Notes: generated by a model not told the origin, from the sequence alone. A stretch of 64,000 nt of DNA from CAZOVB01 sp964583095 (GCA_964583095.1 CAZOVB010000013.1:30249-94248); one strand, 5' to 3'. Positions 35,107 through 44,557 are shown, counted from the first letter of the stretch. Numbers and translations: made by a program.

Positions 35107-35947
35107 GCACCCACGCCTGGATGCCACGCAGGTTCGAGACTTCCTGCTGGCCCATCGCGACGCGGCCGGGGGATTCCTGGACCGGGCCGGGAGGCCCGAT
35201 CTCTACTACACCGTCTTCGGGGTCGAAGGGCTCCTGGCCCTGTCCGCCCTGCAAGAGACTCACCGCCAGGGCCTTCGCGGGTACCTTAACAGCTTCGGAA
35301 ACGGCCAGGAGCTCGACCTGGTGGAACTCGGCTGCCTGGCGCGCTGCTGGGCCGACGTGGGAGGCCTGGACGAAAACACTCGAAAGGGACTTCTGGATCG
35401 CCTGGAGGATTTTCACTGCGTCGACGGCGGCTACAGCCAGACCCCCGGCTATGATCAGGCGGGCGTGTACGGCTGCTTCCTGGCTGCGGGCGTCCAGGAA
35501 GATCTGGCCGGCAAGATTCTCACCTGTCAGGAGATCGTGAAATTCCTCGAGGCCTCGCGGACTTCCCAGGGGGCATATTCAGCCGATACGCTCGGACTGG
35601 CCGGTACCGTGCCGACCACCGCAGCGGCGGTGGTGGTTCTCAATCGCCTGGGCGTTATGCCCGATCCGCGCTGCGGTCAATGGCTGCTGGAACAATGCGT
35701 TCAGGGAGCGTTCCATGCGGTGGACGGCGCCCCCGTGGGCGACTTGCTCAGCACGGCTGTGGCGCTGCATGCACTGAAGGTCCTCCAGGCGCCCCTCGAC
35801 GAAATACGCCGTGATTGCCTGACCTTCATCCAGGGCCTCCAGACGCCCGAAGGGGGCTTCTGCGGAACGACGCTGGATCCTCAACCCGACTGCGAATACA
35901 CCTTCTACGCACTGCTGGCGATGGGCCACCTGGCCGAGGAAGCCTGA
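35060..35947 (+). CDS. prenyltransferase/squalene-oxidase repeat protein (single barrel)
   Basis: A 295-residue alpha/alpha-barrel protein of the prenyltransferase and squalene oxidase repeat family. It has repeats such as GGYSQTPGYDQAGVYG, SRTSQGAYS, VPTTAAAVVVL and QTPEGGF. The C-terminal segment PDCEYTFYALLAMGHL resembles the Asp-x-Cys zinc region of protein prenyltransferase beta subunits (here Asp-Cys adjacent). It corresponds to one domain of a terpene cyclase or to a beta subunit. The start at 35060 overlaps the previous gene by 47 bases; a start at 35078 is possible. It could be a prenyl carrier, a protein prenyltransferase or a cyclase partner. Confidence 0.8.
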   Translation: MTFRAEMLRAARAGAEHPRLDATQVRDFLLAHRDAAGGFLDRAGRPDLYYTVFGVEGLLALSALQETHRQGLRGYLNSFGNGQELDLVELGCLARCWADVGGLDENTRKGLLDRLEDFHCVDGGYSQTPGYDQAGVYGCFLAAGVQEDLAGKILTCQEIVKFLEASRTSQGAYSADTLGLAGTVPTTAAAVVVLNRLGVMPDPRCGQWLLEQCVQGAFHAVDGAPVGDLLSTAVALHALKVLQAPLDEIRRDCLTFIQGLQTPEGGFCGTTLDPQPDCEYTFYALLAMGHLAEEA

Positions 35948-35949
35948 AG

Positions 35950-37812
35950 ATGGACCCCTCCCGGCTCGAGGCCTGTCTGGACGCAGCCACCACCAGGCTG
36001 CTTTCGCTGCGCAATGACCGAGGACACTGGGAGGGCAAGCTCTCCGCCGGCGCGCTGTCCACCGCCACCAGCGCCGGAGCCTTGTTCCTGGTCGACGCCC
36101 AGGAGCACAAAGACCTGATCGATGATGCACTGTCCTGGCTGGCCCGCAACGCAAACCCGGATGGCGGGTGGGGCGACACGCCCAGAAGCCCATCGAACCT
36201 GGCCACCACGCTTATTTCCCTGAGCGCCTTGGAAATCGCGTCGGCCCGCACTCCCGATCAGCAGGAATCGCTGAGCCGTGCCCGCCAGTGGGTTAGTCAG
36301 AAATGCGGCAGCCTTGAGCCCGAATCGATCGCCAATGCCCTGGGCCGGCGATACGGGAAGGACAAGACCTTCTCGGTGCCCATTCTGTCCATGTGCGCCC
36401 TGGCCGGGCTGCTGGGCAACGGGCCCGGGGCCTGGGGATGGATCTCTCAGTTGCCCTTCGAAGCGGCTATCCTGCCCCATCGCCTCCTGCGGTGGATTCG
36501 CTTGGGCGTGGTCAGCTATGCCCTGCCCGCCTTGATCGCCATCGGGTTGCTGCGGCATCATCACGGTCCCAGCCGGTTCTTTCCCTCCCGCTGGTTGCGG
36601 AGCGCTCTGAAAGAGTCGGTGCTGCGAAAGCTCCTTCGGATCCAACCCGAAAGCGGAGGCTTTCTGGAGGCAGCTCCGCTGACCGGTTTTGTCACCATGA
36701 GCCTGTGCAGCATCGGCCTGGAGGATCATCCCGTGGTTGATCGGGCGGTTTCCTTCCTGAAGGCGACCCGCCGCGCCGATGGCTCCTGGCCGATCGATAC
36801 GAATCTGGCCACGTGGGTCACTACGTTGAGCATCCATGCGTTGCAGGCTTCCAATCGGCTCGGGCTCCTTGGGCAAGAGGATCGCCTTCAACTGCGCCGA
36901 TGGCTGCTGGATCAGCAGCATCTTCGCGTGCACCCCTACACGCAGGCCAGGCCCGGGGGATGGGCCTGGACCGACCTTTCCGGCGGAGTTCCCGACGCGG
37001 ATGATACCGCCGGGGCGTTGTTGGCCCTGCGCGACCTTGGGCCCATTGACGACCGGACCCGCCGCGCCGCCCAAGTCGGCTGCCGGTGGCTCAGGGAGGT
37101 CCAGAATCGCGACCGGGGCATCGCCACGTTTTGTCGAGGCTGGGGGCGCCTGGATTTCGACAGGTCCAGCAGCGATCTGACCGCCCATGGCGTTCGGGCC
37201 TGGCGAAGCTGGCTGGAGGATCTGCCCCCCAGGCTTGCCTCGGTGCTGAGCCGCTCTGCCGACGCGGCAATTCGGGAGTTTCTCATCGGCGCCCAGCGCG
37301 ACGACGGATCTTGGCCGGCGCTGTGGTTCGGCAACGAGTTGGCCCACGGCGAGCAGAACCCGGTCTTCGGCACAGCCCGGGTTCTCCTGGCCTTGTCCGG
37401 TGCAGGCAAGGCCGATGAGGCCGAGGAATCCATGGCCCGGGCCGTGGAATACCTGCTCTCCTGTCAGTGGCCTTCGGGGGGATGGGGGCCGGAAAATCCC
37501 GACACGCAGTCGAACACGCCACCGGAGTCCATCGAAGAAACCGCAGCGGCCGTCGAAGCGTTGGCCTGCGCAGTTGCCTCGCGGCCCGAACGACTGGATC
37601 GCGAGGCGGTCATAGAGGCGGTGGGAAGAGGCGCGGCCCGCCTGGCCGAATTGACCGACGACGGTTCGCACTTCCCTGCCGCTCCGATCGGACTCTACTT
37701 TGCACGGCTCTGGTACTATGAACAGATGTACCCGCTGGTGATGGCCATTTCGGCCTGGGGCCAGGCCACGAGACTTTTGTCCCCCGAAACAGTTGGATAC
37801 AATGGTGACTGA
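35950..37812 (+). CDS. class II terpene cyclase, squalene-hopene cyclase-like
   Basis: A 620-residue two-barrel protein, close to squalene-hopene cyclase in length (about 630). The protonating motif is DADDTA (Asp349-Ala-Asp351-Asp352, i.e. DxDD), preceded by GGWAWTDLSGGVP as in true cyclases. QW-type repeats are seen at GGWGD, ADGSWP, DDGSWP and PSGGWGP. A hydrophobic stretch at about 185-200 could insert into the membrane. It starts 2 bases after the previous stop. Class II cyclases with DxDD act on squalene or on prenyl diphosphates. No squalene synthase is in the operon, so a prenyl-diphosphate or other substrate is possible. Not assigned as hopanoid synthase for that reason. Confidence 0.85.
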   Translation: MDPSRLEACLDAATTRLLSLRNDRGHWEGKLSAGALSTATSAGALFLVDAQEHKDLIDDALSWLARNANPDGGWGDTPRSPSNLATTLISLSALEIASARTPDQQESLSRARQWVSQKCGSLEPESIANALGRRYGKDKTFSVPILSMCALAGLLGNGPGAWGWISQLPFEAAILPHRLLRWIRLGVVSYALPALIAIGLLRHHHGPSRFFPSRWLRSALKESVLRKLLRIQPESGGFLEAAPLTGFVTMSLCSIGLEDHPVVDRAVSFLKATRRADGSWPIDTNLATWVTTLSIHALQASNRLGLLGQEDRLQLRRWLLDQQHLRVHPYTQARPGGWAWTDLSGGVPDADDTAGALLALRDLGPIDDRTRRAAQVGCRWLREVQNRDRGIATFCRGWGRLDFDRSSSDLTAHGVRAWRSWLEDLPPRLASVLSRSADAAIREFLIGAQRDDGSWPALWFGNELAHGEQNPVFGTARVLLALSGAGKADEAEESMARAVEYLLSCQWPSGGWGPENPDTQSNTPPESIEETAAAVEALACAVASRPERLDREAVIEAVGRGAARLAELTDDGSHFPAAPIGLYFARLWYYEQMYPLVMAISAWGQATRLLSPETVGYNGD

Positions 37813-37813
37813 A

Positions 37814-39049
37814 ATGAAAACTACCGCTGTACAAACATTTGTGATCCTTTCCCTCTTGCTGGGAATCTCCATTGGCGCCCAGGTCGGCTGCAACGACGAG
37901 GCCGCCAATAATACCACCGGTGAGCCCGGCGATGCCAAGGCCCCTGCCCCTGCCGACGCAACTTTCCGGCCGACCGAAACGAAGAACTGGCACATCTTCC
38001 GCAATACCCAGGAAATGCAGGGCGTGTCCTATACGGATCTGGGAGATATTTCGAAGCTGGAGAAGCTCTGGGCCTTCGAGACCGGCGACCGCGTCTGGAG
38101 CACCGCTGCGGTGGTCGATGGCGTGGTCTACATCGGCTCTTCGGACAGCAAGGTTTACGCGATGGACTTCCAGACGGGAGAGAAGAAGTGGGAATATGAG
38201 GTGGAGTTCGATGTGGAGGGCCCGATCCTGGTCGTGGACAACAAGGTCATTGCCACCTCGCTGGACGGTTACGCATACTGCCTCAAAGCCGCCGACGGCG
38301 AACGGCTCTGGAAGTTCGAGACCGACGGAGACATCATCGGCGGGGCCAACTACGTGCGACATGAAAACGCCGGTCTCCGGATCCTCGTCGGAAGCAAGGA
38401 TTACAACCTCTATTGCATCGACGCCGAGACAGGCAAGAAGGTCTGGCACTACGAGGCGACCAACTTCATCAATGCCACCCCCACGGTCTGGAAAAACTAT
38501 GCCATGTTCGGTGGATGCGACGCCATCATGCACATGGTCAACTCCAGAACGGGCCGGGCCGATGCGACCATAAATACCCAAGGCTACGTCGCAAAGGCCG
38601 GGGCCGTCTACAAGGACCACCTGTATGTCGGGAATTACGTCGGAGAGCTGCTTTGCATCGACCTGAAGGAAGGCGAGCTCAAGTGGGCTTTTGCGGGAGA
38701 TCGGGGCGAGCCGATGTTCACCGCACCGGCCGTAGCCGACGGCAAGGCCGTCATCGGATGCCGGGACGGCAGGCTCTACTGCGTGGATGTCACCGGCGAT
38801 TGTCCCGAGAAGCTCTGGGACTTCCGCACGAGAAATGAAATCAACTCCTCCCCGGTCATCTGCAATGGGAAGGTCATCTTCGGCAGCGACGACGGACGCC
38901 TTTACATCCTGAATCTCGCTGACGGCAAGGAACTCTGGCAATACGAGATGGGCCAACCCATCTACTCGAGTCCCGCGGTGGTCGACGGAAAGATCATCAT
39001 CGGCTGTGACGACGGGTTTGTGTACGCATTCGGAGTAAAGAAGCGCTAG
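37814..39049 (+). CDS. exported PQQ-like beta-propeller lipoprotein
   Basis: A 411-residue protein that starts at the ATG two bases after the cyclase stop (an ATG at 37802 is an alternative). A signal peptide ends near QVGC, a plausible lipobox. The mature part has seven or eight propeller repeats such as VDGVVYIGSSDSKVYAMD, TGEKKWEYE and VDGKIIIGCDDGFVYAF. These are the BamB/PQQ-like repeat but not proof of quinone binding. It may bind an exported molecule or a partner. It continues the operon. Confidence 0.85.
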   Translation: MKTTAVQTFVILSLLLGISIGAQVGCNDEAANNTTGEPGDAKAPAPADATFRPTETKNWHIFRNTQEMQGVSYTDLGDISKLEKLWAFETGDRVWSTAAVVDGVVYIGSSDSKVYAMDFQTGEKKWEYEVEFDVEGPILVVDNKVIATSLDGYAYCLKAADGERLWKFETDGDIIGGANYVRHENAGLRILVGSKDYNLYCIDAETGKKVWHYEATNFINATPTVWKNYAMFGGCDAIMHMVNSRTGRADATINTQGYVAKAGAVYKDHLYVGNYVGELLCIDLKEGELKWAFAGDRGEPMFTAPAVADGKAVIGCRDGRLYCVDVTGDCPEKLWDFRTRNEINSSPVICNGKVIFGSDDGRLYILNLADGKELWQYEMGQPIYSSPAVVDGKIIIGCDDGFVYAFGVKKR

Positions 39050-39058
39050 GGAGAGACC

Positions 39059-40363
39059 ATGCGCATCATCCAGTTGACCCCCGGTGCGGGGGACGACTTC
39101 TATTGCGAGAACTGCATTCGCGACCAGGCCTCCCTGAGGCAGATGCGGTCGATGGGCATTGATATCCTGATGGTCCCTCTCTACCTGCCCCCCATGCATG
39201 TGGAAAACGGGGCCAATAATATTCAGACCTCGCCGATCTTCTTTGGCGGCATCAATGTCTACCTCCAGCAGAAGCTGAGCATCTTCCGGAAGACCCCACG
39301 GTGGGTGGACAAACTTTTCGATTCCCAGTCCCTCCTGCGGTGGGCTTCTCACAAGGTAGGAATGACCGACTCCCAGGAATTGGGCCAGACCACCCTGAGT
39401 ATGCTGCGGGGCATGCATGGCCGGCAGGTCAAGGAAGTTCAGCGACTCATCGACTTCCTCGAAGATCAACCCCCTGCAGACGCGGTTATCATCTCCAACG
39501 CATTGCTGGTGGGCCTGGCCGGGCCGCTCAAAGACAAACTAGGCAGCGCTATCTTCTGCGGACTCCAGGACGAAGAGCCGTTCCTGGACTCGCTGCCCGA
39601 GCCCTACCGGCAGCAGTGCTGGGAACTGGTGAGCCAGTCCTGCGAGAAGTTCGTCGACGGCTTCATCAGTTCCAGTCGTCTCTACGCCGACCGGATGGCT
39701 CAGAGGCTGAACCTCGATCCGGACCACATTGAGCACATTCCCGACGGGATCGAGGCCGACGCTTACAGCCCCGCACAGGAGCCTCCTGCCAGGCCGAGAA
39801 TCGGCTTCCTGTCGCAGATGACCTTCGACAAGGGCCTGGATCTGCTGATCGAGGCGGCCGGCCGGCTGCGTCAAAAACCGGGCCTGGAGCAGTTGGAGGT
39901 CCACCTGGCCGGCGGGATGACCCAGGCCGACGAACCCTACATGCAGAAGGTTCGGGCCCAGATCGAAGAGGCCGGGCTTTCCGATGCGGTGACAATCCTG
40001 GAAGACCTCGACCTCCAGGCGAAAAGATCGTTCCTTCGAGGCCTTTCCGTGCTGAGTGTTCCTGTGCGTCACGCCTCGGCCTCAGCGATCTATGCCCTGG
40101 AAGCCTGGGCGTCGGGCGTGCCGGTGGTGCTGCCCGATACGGGCGTGGGACGGGAGTTGATCGAAGATACCGGCGCTGGACTCCTGGTGCCCCGACAGGA
40201 CCCAGCCGCCCTGACCGAGGCGATCGAGCAACTGCTGCTCGACCCGGCAAAAGCCCGGCAGATGGGCCAGGCAGGGCGACAGGCCGTGCTGGATCGGTAC
40301 AATGTAGCGTTCCAGGCCCGACGAAAAATCGAAGCGATGCAAAAGCTCATGGAGACCCGATAG
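39059..40363 (+). CDS. family 4 glycosyltransferase
   Basis: A 434-residue GT-B glycosyltransferase. The N-terminus LTPGAGDDFYCENCIRDQA matches a GT4 subgroup with a conserved GxGxxYCxNCxRD start. The C-terminal donor-binding half has the sugar-nucleotide motif SASAIYALEAWASGVPVVLP and GLLVPRQDP. It likely uses a UDP or ADP sugar and acts in the cytoplasm at the membrane face. Within the operon it could glycosylate the terpenoid product. The start is 9 bases after the previous stop with AGGGAGAG as ribosome site. Confidence 0.88.
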   Translation: MRIIQLTPGAGDDFYCENCIRDQASLRQMRSMGIDILMVPLYLPPMHVENGANNIQTSPIFFGGINVYLQQKLSIFRKTPRWVDKLFDSQSLLRWASHKVGMTDSQELGQTTLSMLRGMHGRQVKEVQRLIDFLEDQPPADAVIISNALLVGLAGPLKDKLGSAIFCGLQDEEPFLDSLPEPYRQQCWELVSQSCEKFVDGFISSSRLYADRMAQRLNLDPDHIEHIPDGIEADAYSPAQEPPARPRIGFLSQMTFDKGLDLLIEAAGRLRQKPGLEQLEVHLAGGMTQADEPYMQKVRAQIEEAGLSDAVTILEDLDLQAKRSFLRGLSVLSVPVRHASASAIYALEAWASGVPVVLPDTGVGRELIEDTGAGLLVPRQDPAALTEAIEQLLLDPAKARQMGQAGRQAVLDRYNVAFQARRKIEAMQKLMETR

Positions 40364-40366
40364 ACC

Positions 40367-41053
40367 ATGCTTGAACTGCGAGAAGTGACCAAGCGGTACG
40401 ACAACGACGGAAACGCCGAAAGCCCGGCCGTCCTGGACAAAGTGGACCTGCGCGTAAATGATGGTCAGACCGTCGTCATCACCGGCCCCAGCGGCTCGGG
40501 CAAGAGTACGCTTCTGAACATCGCCGGGGCCCTGGATCGTCCCAATTCCGGCAGCGTTCTGCTGGATGGAGATGACCTGGCGATGATGGACGACAAGAAG
40601 CTGGCCTCGGTCCGGAACCGCCGGATCGGCTTTGTCTTCCAACTCCATCATCTCCTGCCCCAGTGTACCGCGCTGGAGAATGTCATCGTCCCCACGCTGG
40701 TTTCCGGCGGCGATCGGTCGCAACTGGAGCAACGGGCCCGGTCGCTGCTGGAACGCACCGGCCTGGCCGACCACATGGACCAGAGGCCCGGCGAGCTCTC
40801 GGGCGGACAGCGACAACGCGTCGCCCTGGTACGCGCCTTGATCAACCAGCCGGCGCTGGTTCTGGCCGACGAACCCACCGGCTCGCTGGACCGCGAGACC
40901 AGTGACGAGATGGCCGACCTGCTGGTAGAGCTGAACCAGATGGAGCAGACTACCCTGGTCGTCGTGACGCACTCCGATCGTCTCGCCCAGCGGATGGGCA
41001 AGCAGTACGAATTGTCCGAGGGCAAACTCACCGAGAGGACGCATCAACCATGA
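40367..41053 (+). CDS. ABC transporter ATPase, MacB/LolD type
   Basis: A 228-residue ATPase with Walker A GPSGSGKST, Q-loop FVFQLHHLLPQ, signature LSGGQRQRVALVRA, Walker B LVLADEPTG and the His switch VTHSD. The short length and sequence fit the LolD/MacB (type VII) group, which does mechanotransmission rather than classic import. It overlaps the permease gene by ATGA-type overlap at 41050. Substrates in this group include lipoproteins, peptides and cell-envelope lipids. Confidence 0.95.
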   Translation: MLELREVTKRYDNDGNAESPAVLDKVDLRVNDGQTVVITGPSGSGKSTLLNIAGALDRPNSGSVLLDGDDLAMMDDKKLASVRNRRIGFVFQLHHLLPQCTALENVIVPTLVSGGDRSQLEQRARSLLERTGLADHMDQRPGELSGGQRQRVALVRALINQPALVLADEPTGSLDRETSDEMADLLVELNQMEQTTLVVVTHSDRLAQRMGKQYELSEGKLTERTHQP

Positions 41054-44000
41054 GAACCGGTGGACTGATTCTCAGAGGCCTATGGCACTATCGAAGAACC
41101 CACATCGGCGTCCTGATCGGCACGGCCATTGCTGCGGCTGTCCTTGTCGGCGCCCTGGCTGTGGGCGACTCGGTCGACTACACCCTTCGCAGAATCGCCC
41201 TGGACCGACTTGGAAAGACCTACACGGCCATGGCGATGGAAGGGCGTTTCTTCCGGGAGTCCCTTTCCGACCAACTGGGCGAGAAGATTTCCCGTCCGAC
41301 CTCGGCTGGGCTGTTCCTGCGGGGAACCGCCTCCCAGCAAGGCTCGAAGCTGCGGGCCAACCAGATCAGCGTCTACGGCGTGACCGAGTCTTTCTGGGAA
41401 TTCTCGCCATCAGGGCAGACTCCCGCGGCCGACTGGCAGGACGGCGTGGTCCTGAGCACCTCCCTTGCCGATCAGCTTGACCTGAAGCAGGGCGACACGG
41501 TGATCCTGCGCTTCGCAAAACCCTCGGCCATTCCTCTCGATGCGCCCCTGGCCTCGGGAGATGCCAACGCGGTCCTGACCTTGGAAGTCAAGGCGATCGT
41601 CTCGGCCGAGAGATTCGGCAACTTCGGCCTGCGGGCCAATCAAACTCTCCCGCTCAACGCGTTCGTCTCCCGGAAAACTCTTCAGGAGGCAGCCGGGCAG
41701 GAATCGCGGTGCAACCTTCTGCTGGTGGGCGGGCCTTTCGACGATCTCTCCCAGGCCGACCAGAAAGCCAACCAGGCCCTGGAAGAGCTCTGGACGCTGG
41801 AGGACGTCGGGCTCAAGCTCCGACAGCTCAAAGACGGGCGCATGGAGTTGCTTTCTCCCCGGATCTTCATGGATGACCCCCTGGCCGAAGCGGCCCTGCG
41901 GGCGCGCGAGGATTCCTTCCCTGTGCTGGCCTACATGGTCAATTCCATCGAGCACGAGGGCAAGGCCAGGCCCTATTCCTTTGCCGCCGGGATGAAGCCT
42001 CCTGCCCAGGCCGGCAACGACAATACCACCCGTGCGCTGCTTCCCACGGATCTCTCGGACAATCAGATCGTTCTCAACCAATGGACGGCCTCTCGCATCG
42101 ACGCCGATCCCGGCGACACAATCACCCTCAAATATTGGACATTGGGCCAGGCCAGCCGTCTGGAAGAGGCCTCGCGGGATTTCGAACTGGTCAAGATCCT
42201 GCCCATGACCGACCAGGCCATGGACCCGGAGCTCATGCCCGAGTTCCCGGGGATCATCAAAGCCGAAACAACCGACCAATGGGACGATGGGCTTCCCATA
42301 GATAAGACGCGGTTCGACGACGACCTGGAGGCGTACTGGGAAAAGTACAGAGGCGCGCCCAAGGCCTTCGTGACACTCGAAGCAGGCCGCGAAATGTGGG
42401 GCAACCGGTACGGCCGGACCACAGCCGTTCGGTATGGCCAGGGCATTGATGCAGAAGCGTTCCGGGCGGATATCCGAAAGGAAATCACCCCCGGCGACGT
42501 AGGGCTGTTCTTCCTGCCGGTCCGGCAGAGCGCTCTGAATGCCACCAACGAAGCCCTGGACTTCGGAACGCTCTTTGTCGGGTTCTCCTTCTTCCTGATC
42601 GCCGCAGCCATTCTGCTGGCCGCCCTGCTGTTTGTCTTCGGCATCCAGCAGCGGGGGGGCGAGGTCGGCACGCTGCTGGCTATGGGATACACCCCCGGCA
42701 AGGTCCGCCGTCTGCTGGTGGGCGAAGGGGTGTTGCTGGCCCTGGTGGGGGCCCTGATCGGTGCACCGGCCGGACTGGGCTACACCGCTGCCATGCTCTA
42801 CGGGCTTTCCACCGCCTGGACGCAGGCGGTCGCTTCCGTCCGAATCCAGTTCCATGCCACATTCCAGACGGTGCTCATCGGCGCGATCAGCGCGGTGATC
42901 GTCTCAGTCATCGCCATGTGGCTGACACTGCTTCGACTCTCTCGCCGTCAGCCTCGCGAACTGCTGGCCGGGGCTTCCGGGGCCGTTTCCGATAATTCCG
43001 CCGGCCGAAAGCTTCGTATCGCCATCCCTCTGATCGGGGCCATGCTGGCCATCGGAGCCATCGTCGCGGTCTTCGCATTCGGGGCCGGCCAGGACCCCAA
43101 TGCCGTTGCGATCTTCTTCTCCCTCGGATCCGCCCTGCTGGTGGGTCTGCTCCTGCTGAGCTACGGCGTGCTGGGATGGTTCGTGGGCCGATCCGACTCG
43201 GTCGTAGGCTCGGTCACAGCCCTGGGGATCCGCAATGCCGCGAGACGACGAGGACGTTCCCTGGCCACCATCGCCCTGCTGGCGGCGGGCAGCTTCCTGG
43301 TCATCACCGTCGCCGCCTTCCGGAAGGATCCGCTGGCCAATGCCTGGCAGCGCGACAGCGGGGCCGGTGGGTTCGCCTTCTATGGCGAATTGGCCGTGCC
43401 CGTCGTCGAAAATCTGAACTCCCCGAAGGGCCGAGAGAACCTGAAGATGGACGTGGAAGAGCTCTCCGACGTCCGGTTTGTCCAGATGCGCCTCCGACGC
43501 GGGGACGATGCATCGTGCATGAACCTAAACCGCGCCCAGAATCCCAGGCTCCTGGGGGTGGATCCCGAGGCCCTCGACCAGCGCGGGGCCTTTCGATTCA
43601 CACGCCCGATCCAAGAAGGTAGCCAGACACCCTGGCAGGATGCATTGCATGCCGAAACCCAGGAGGGGCTCATCCCAGCCGTCACCGACGACCCCACCCT
43701 TCAATGGGGCCTGGCCAAGTCCATTGGCGACGTGGTGGAATACAAGGACGAATACGGCCGGACCGTCAAGGTGCAGATCGTCGCGACCATCGCCAGTTCG
43801 CTCTTCCAGGGCTCGTTGATCGTCTCCGAGCGCGACTTCCTGCGGCGTTTCCCTTCTCAGAGCGGCTACGAGCTGCTGTTGATCGATGGTGTCAGCCGGG
43901 ATCAGATGGACAGCGTCGCCGACCAGCTGCGCTTCTCCCTGGAAGATTACGGACTGGTCCTCACCCCGGCCCCGCGTCGGTACGCCTCGTTTGTCCAGGT

Positions 44001-44388
44001 GGAACAGGCTTACCTGTCGATCTTCGGGGTGGTCGGTGCGCTGGGCTTGCTGCTGGGCAGCTGCGCAATGGGCGTGGTCGTGCTCCGCAATGTCCTGGAG
44101 CGCCGCGGCGAACTGGGCCTGATGCGTGCGGTCGGGTTCTCCCGCGGGCGCCTGCGGTGGATGATCATCGCCGAACACTGGGGCCTGCTGCTGCTGGGCC
44201 TGGGTTGCGGGGTTGTGGCTGCGGGGGTGGGAGTGTTGCCCGCGCTGCGCGCCACGCGGGTCGAGGTGCCCTGGTCCACACTGGTCTGGGCGATGGTAGC
44301 AGTTGTCCTGGTCGGAGCGGCCTGGATCGTCGCAGCGGCCTGGGCTTCTCTGCGGGGAAGCCTGATGGCGGCCATCCGTAACGAGTGA
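41050..44388 (+). CDS. large FtsX-like ABC permease
   Basis: A 1112-residue permease. It has one N-terminal helix (about 20-40), a periplasmic domain to about 500, three helices around 505-650, additional helices around 660-760, a second periplasmic domain, and a final FtsX block at about 985-1105. This is the duplicated MacB/FtsX layout with two FtsX domains. With the ATPase it forms a type VII system that extrudes or shuttles hydrophobic cargo. In this operon the cargo may be the terpenoid or its glycoside; that is an inference. It is the last gene of the run: 326 bases to the next start. Confidence 0.9.
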   Translation: MRTGGLILRGLWHYRRTHIGVLIGTAIAAAVLVGALAVGDSVDYTLRRIALDRLGKTYTAMAMEGRFFRESLSDQLGEKISRPTSAGLFLRGTASQQGSKLRANQISVYGVTESFWEFSPSGQTPAADWQDGVVLSTSLADQLDLKQGDTVILRFAKPSAIPLDAPLASGDANAVLTLEVKAIVSAERFGNFGLRANQTLPLNAFVSRKTLQEAAGQESRCNLLLVGGPFDDLSQADQKANQALEELWTLEDVGLKLRQLKDGRMELLSPRIFMDDPLAEAALRAREDSFPVLAYMVNSIEHEGKARPYSFAAGMKPPAQAGNDNTTRALLPTDLSDNQIVLNQWTASRIDADPGDTITLKYWTLGQASRLEEASRDFELVKILPMTDQAMDPELMPEFPGIIKAETTDQWDDGLPIDKTRFDDDLEAYWEKYRGAPKAFVTLEAGREMWGNRYGRTTAVRYGQGIDAEAFRADIRKEITPGDVGLFFLPVRQSALNATNEALDFGTLFVGFSFFLIAAAILLAALLFVFGIQQRGGEVGTLLAMGYTPGKVRRLLVGEGVLLALVGALIGAPAGLGYTAAMLYGLSTAWTQAVASVRIQFHATFQTVLIGAISAVIVSVIAMWLTLLRLSRRQPRELLAGASGAVSDNSAGRKLRIAIPLIGAMLAIGAIVAVFAFGAGQDPNAVAIFFSLGSALLVGLLLLSYGVLGWFVGRSDSVVGSVTALGIRNAARRRGRSLATIALLAAGSFLVITVAAFRKDPLANAWQRDSGAGGFAFYGELAVPVVENLNSPKGRENLKMDVEELSDVRFVQMRLRRGDDASCMNLNRAQNPRLLGVDPEALDQRGAFRFTRPIQEGSQTPWQDALHAETQEGLIPAVTDDPTLQWGLAKSIGDVVEYKDEYGRTVKVQIVATIASSLFQGSLIVSERDFLRRFPSQSGYELLLIDGVSRDQMDSVADQLRFSLEDYGLVLTPAPRRYASFVQVEQAYLSIFGVVGALGLLLGSCAMGVVVLRNVLERRGELGLMRAVGFSRGRLRWMIIAEHWGLLLLGLGCGVVAAGVGVLPALRATRVEVPWSTLVWAMVAVVLVGAAWIVAAAWASLRGSLMAAIRNE

Positions 44389-44485
44389 GGTTATAGCGGC
44401 GATGTTTTTAGCTTTTGCATAGGTCAAACCTTTCGCGGTTCTCGTATTTCCCTCCCGGATGTGGTAAACTATAGCCTGCGGGTCG

Positions 44486-44557
44486 CCAAGAGGTTCTGGG
44501 CGTCCTGAAACGTTGCAGTCCCGCCTGCCGTAATTTCCCGCGAACCTCTTGGGGTTC
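44486..44557 (+). promoter_or_regulatory. leader with alternative hairpins before the redox operon
   Basis: In the 326-base gap before the gene at 44715, CCAAGAGGTTC (44486-44496) is the perfect complement of GAACCTCTTGG (44542-44552). The latter can instead pair with GGTTC just downstream (44553-44557). The two pairings exclude each other, an arrangement seen in attenuators and riboswitches. No T-run follows the second hairpin. A TAAACT at 44465-44470 could be a -10 but lacks a clear -35. No known riboswitch class is matched. Confidence 0.4.

Noticed and set aside
35950..37812. Calling the cyclase a hopanoid-pathway gene (hpnF)
   Set aside because: No other hopanoid gene is in the operon, and the prenyl synthase next to it argues for another substrate.
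35905..38004. 699-codon open frame on the minus strand across the cyclase gene
   Set aside because: It is the antisense shadow of a GC-rich gene. The plus-strand product has DxDD and QW motifs, while the antisense product is rich in Gly, Gln, Pro and Arg with no motif.
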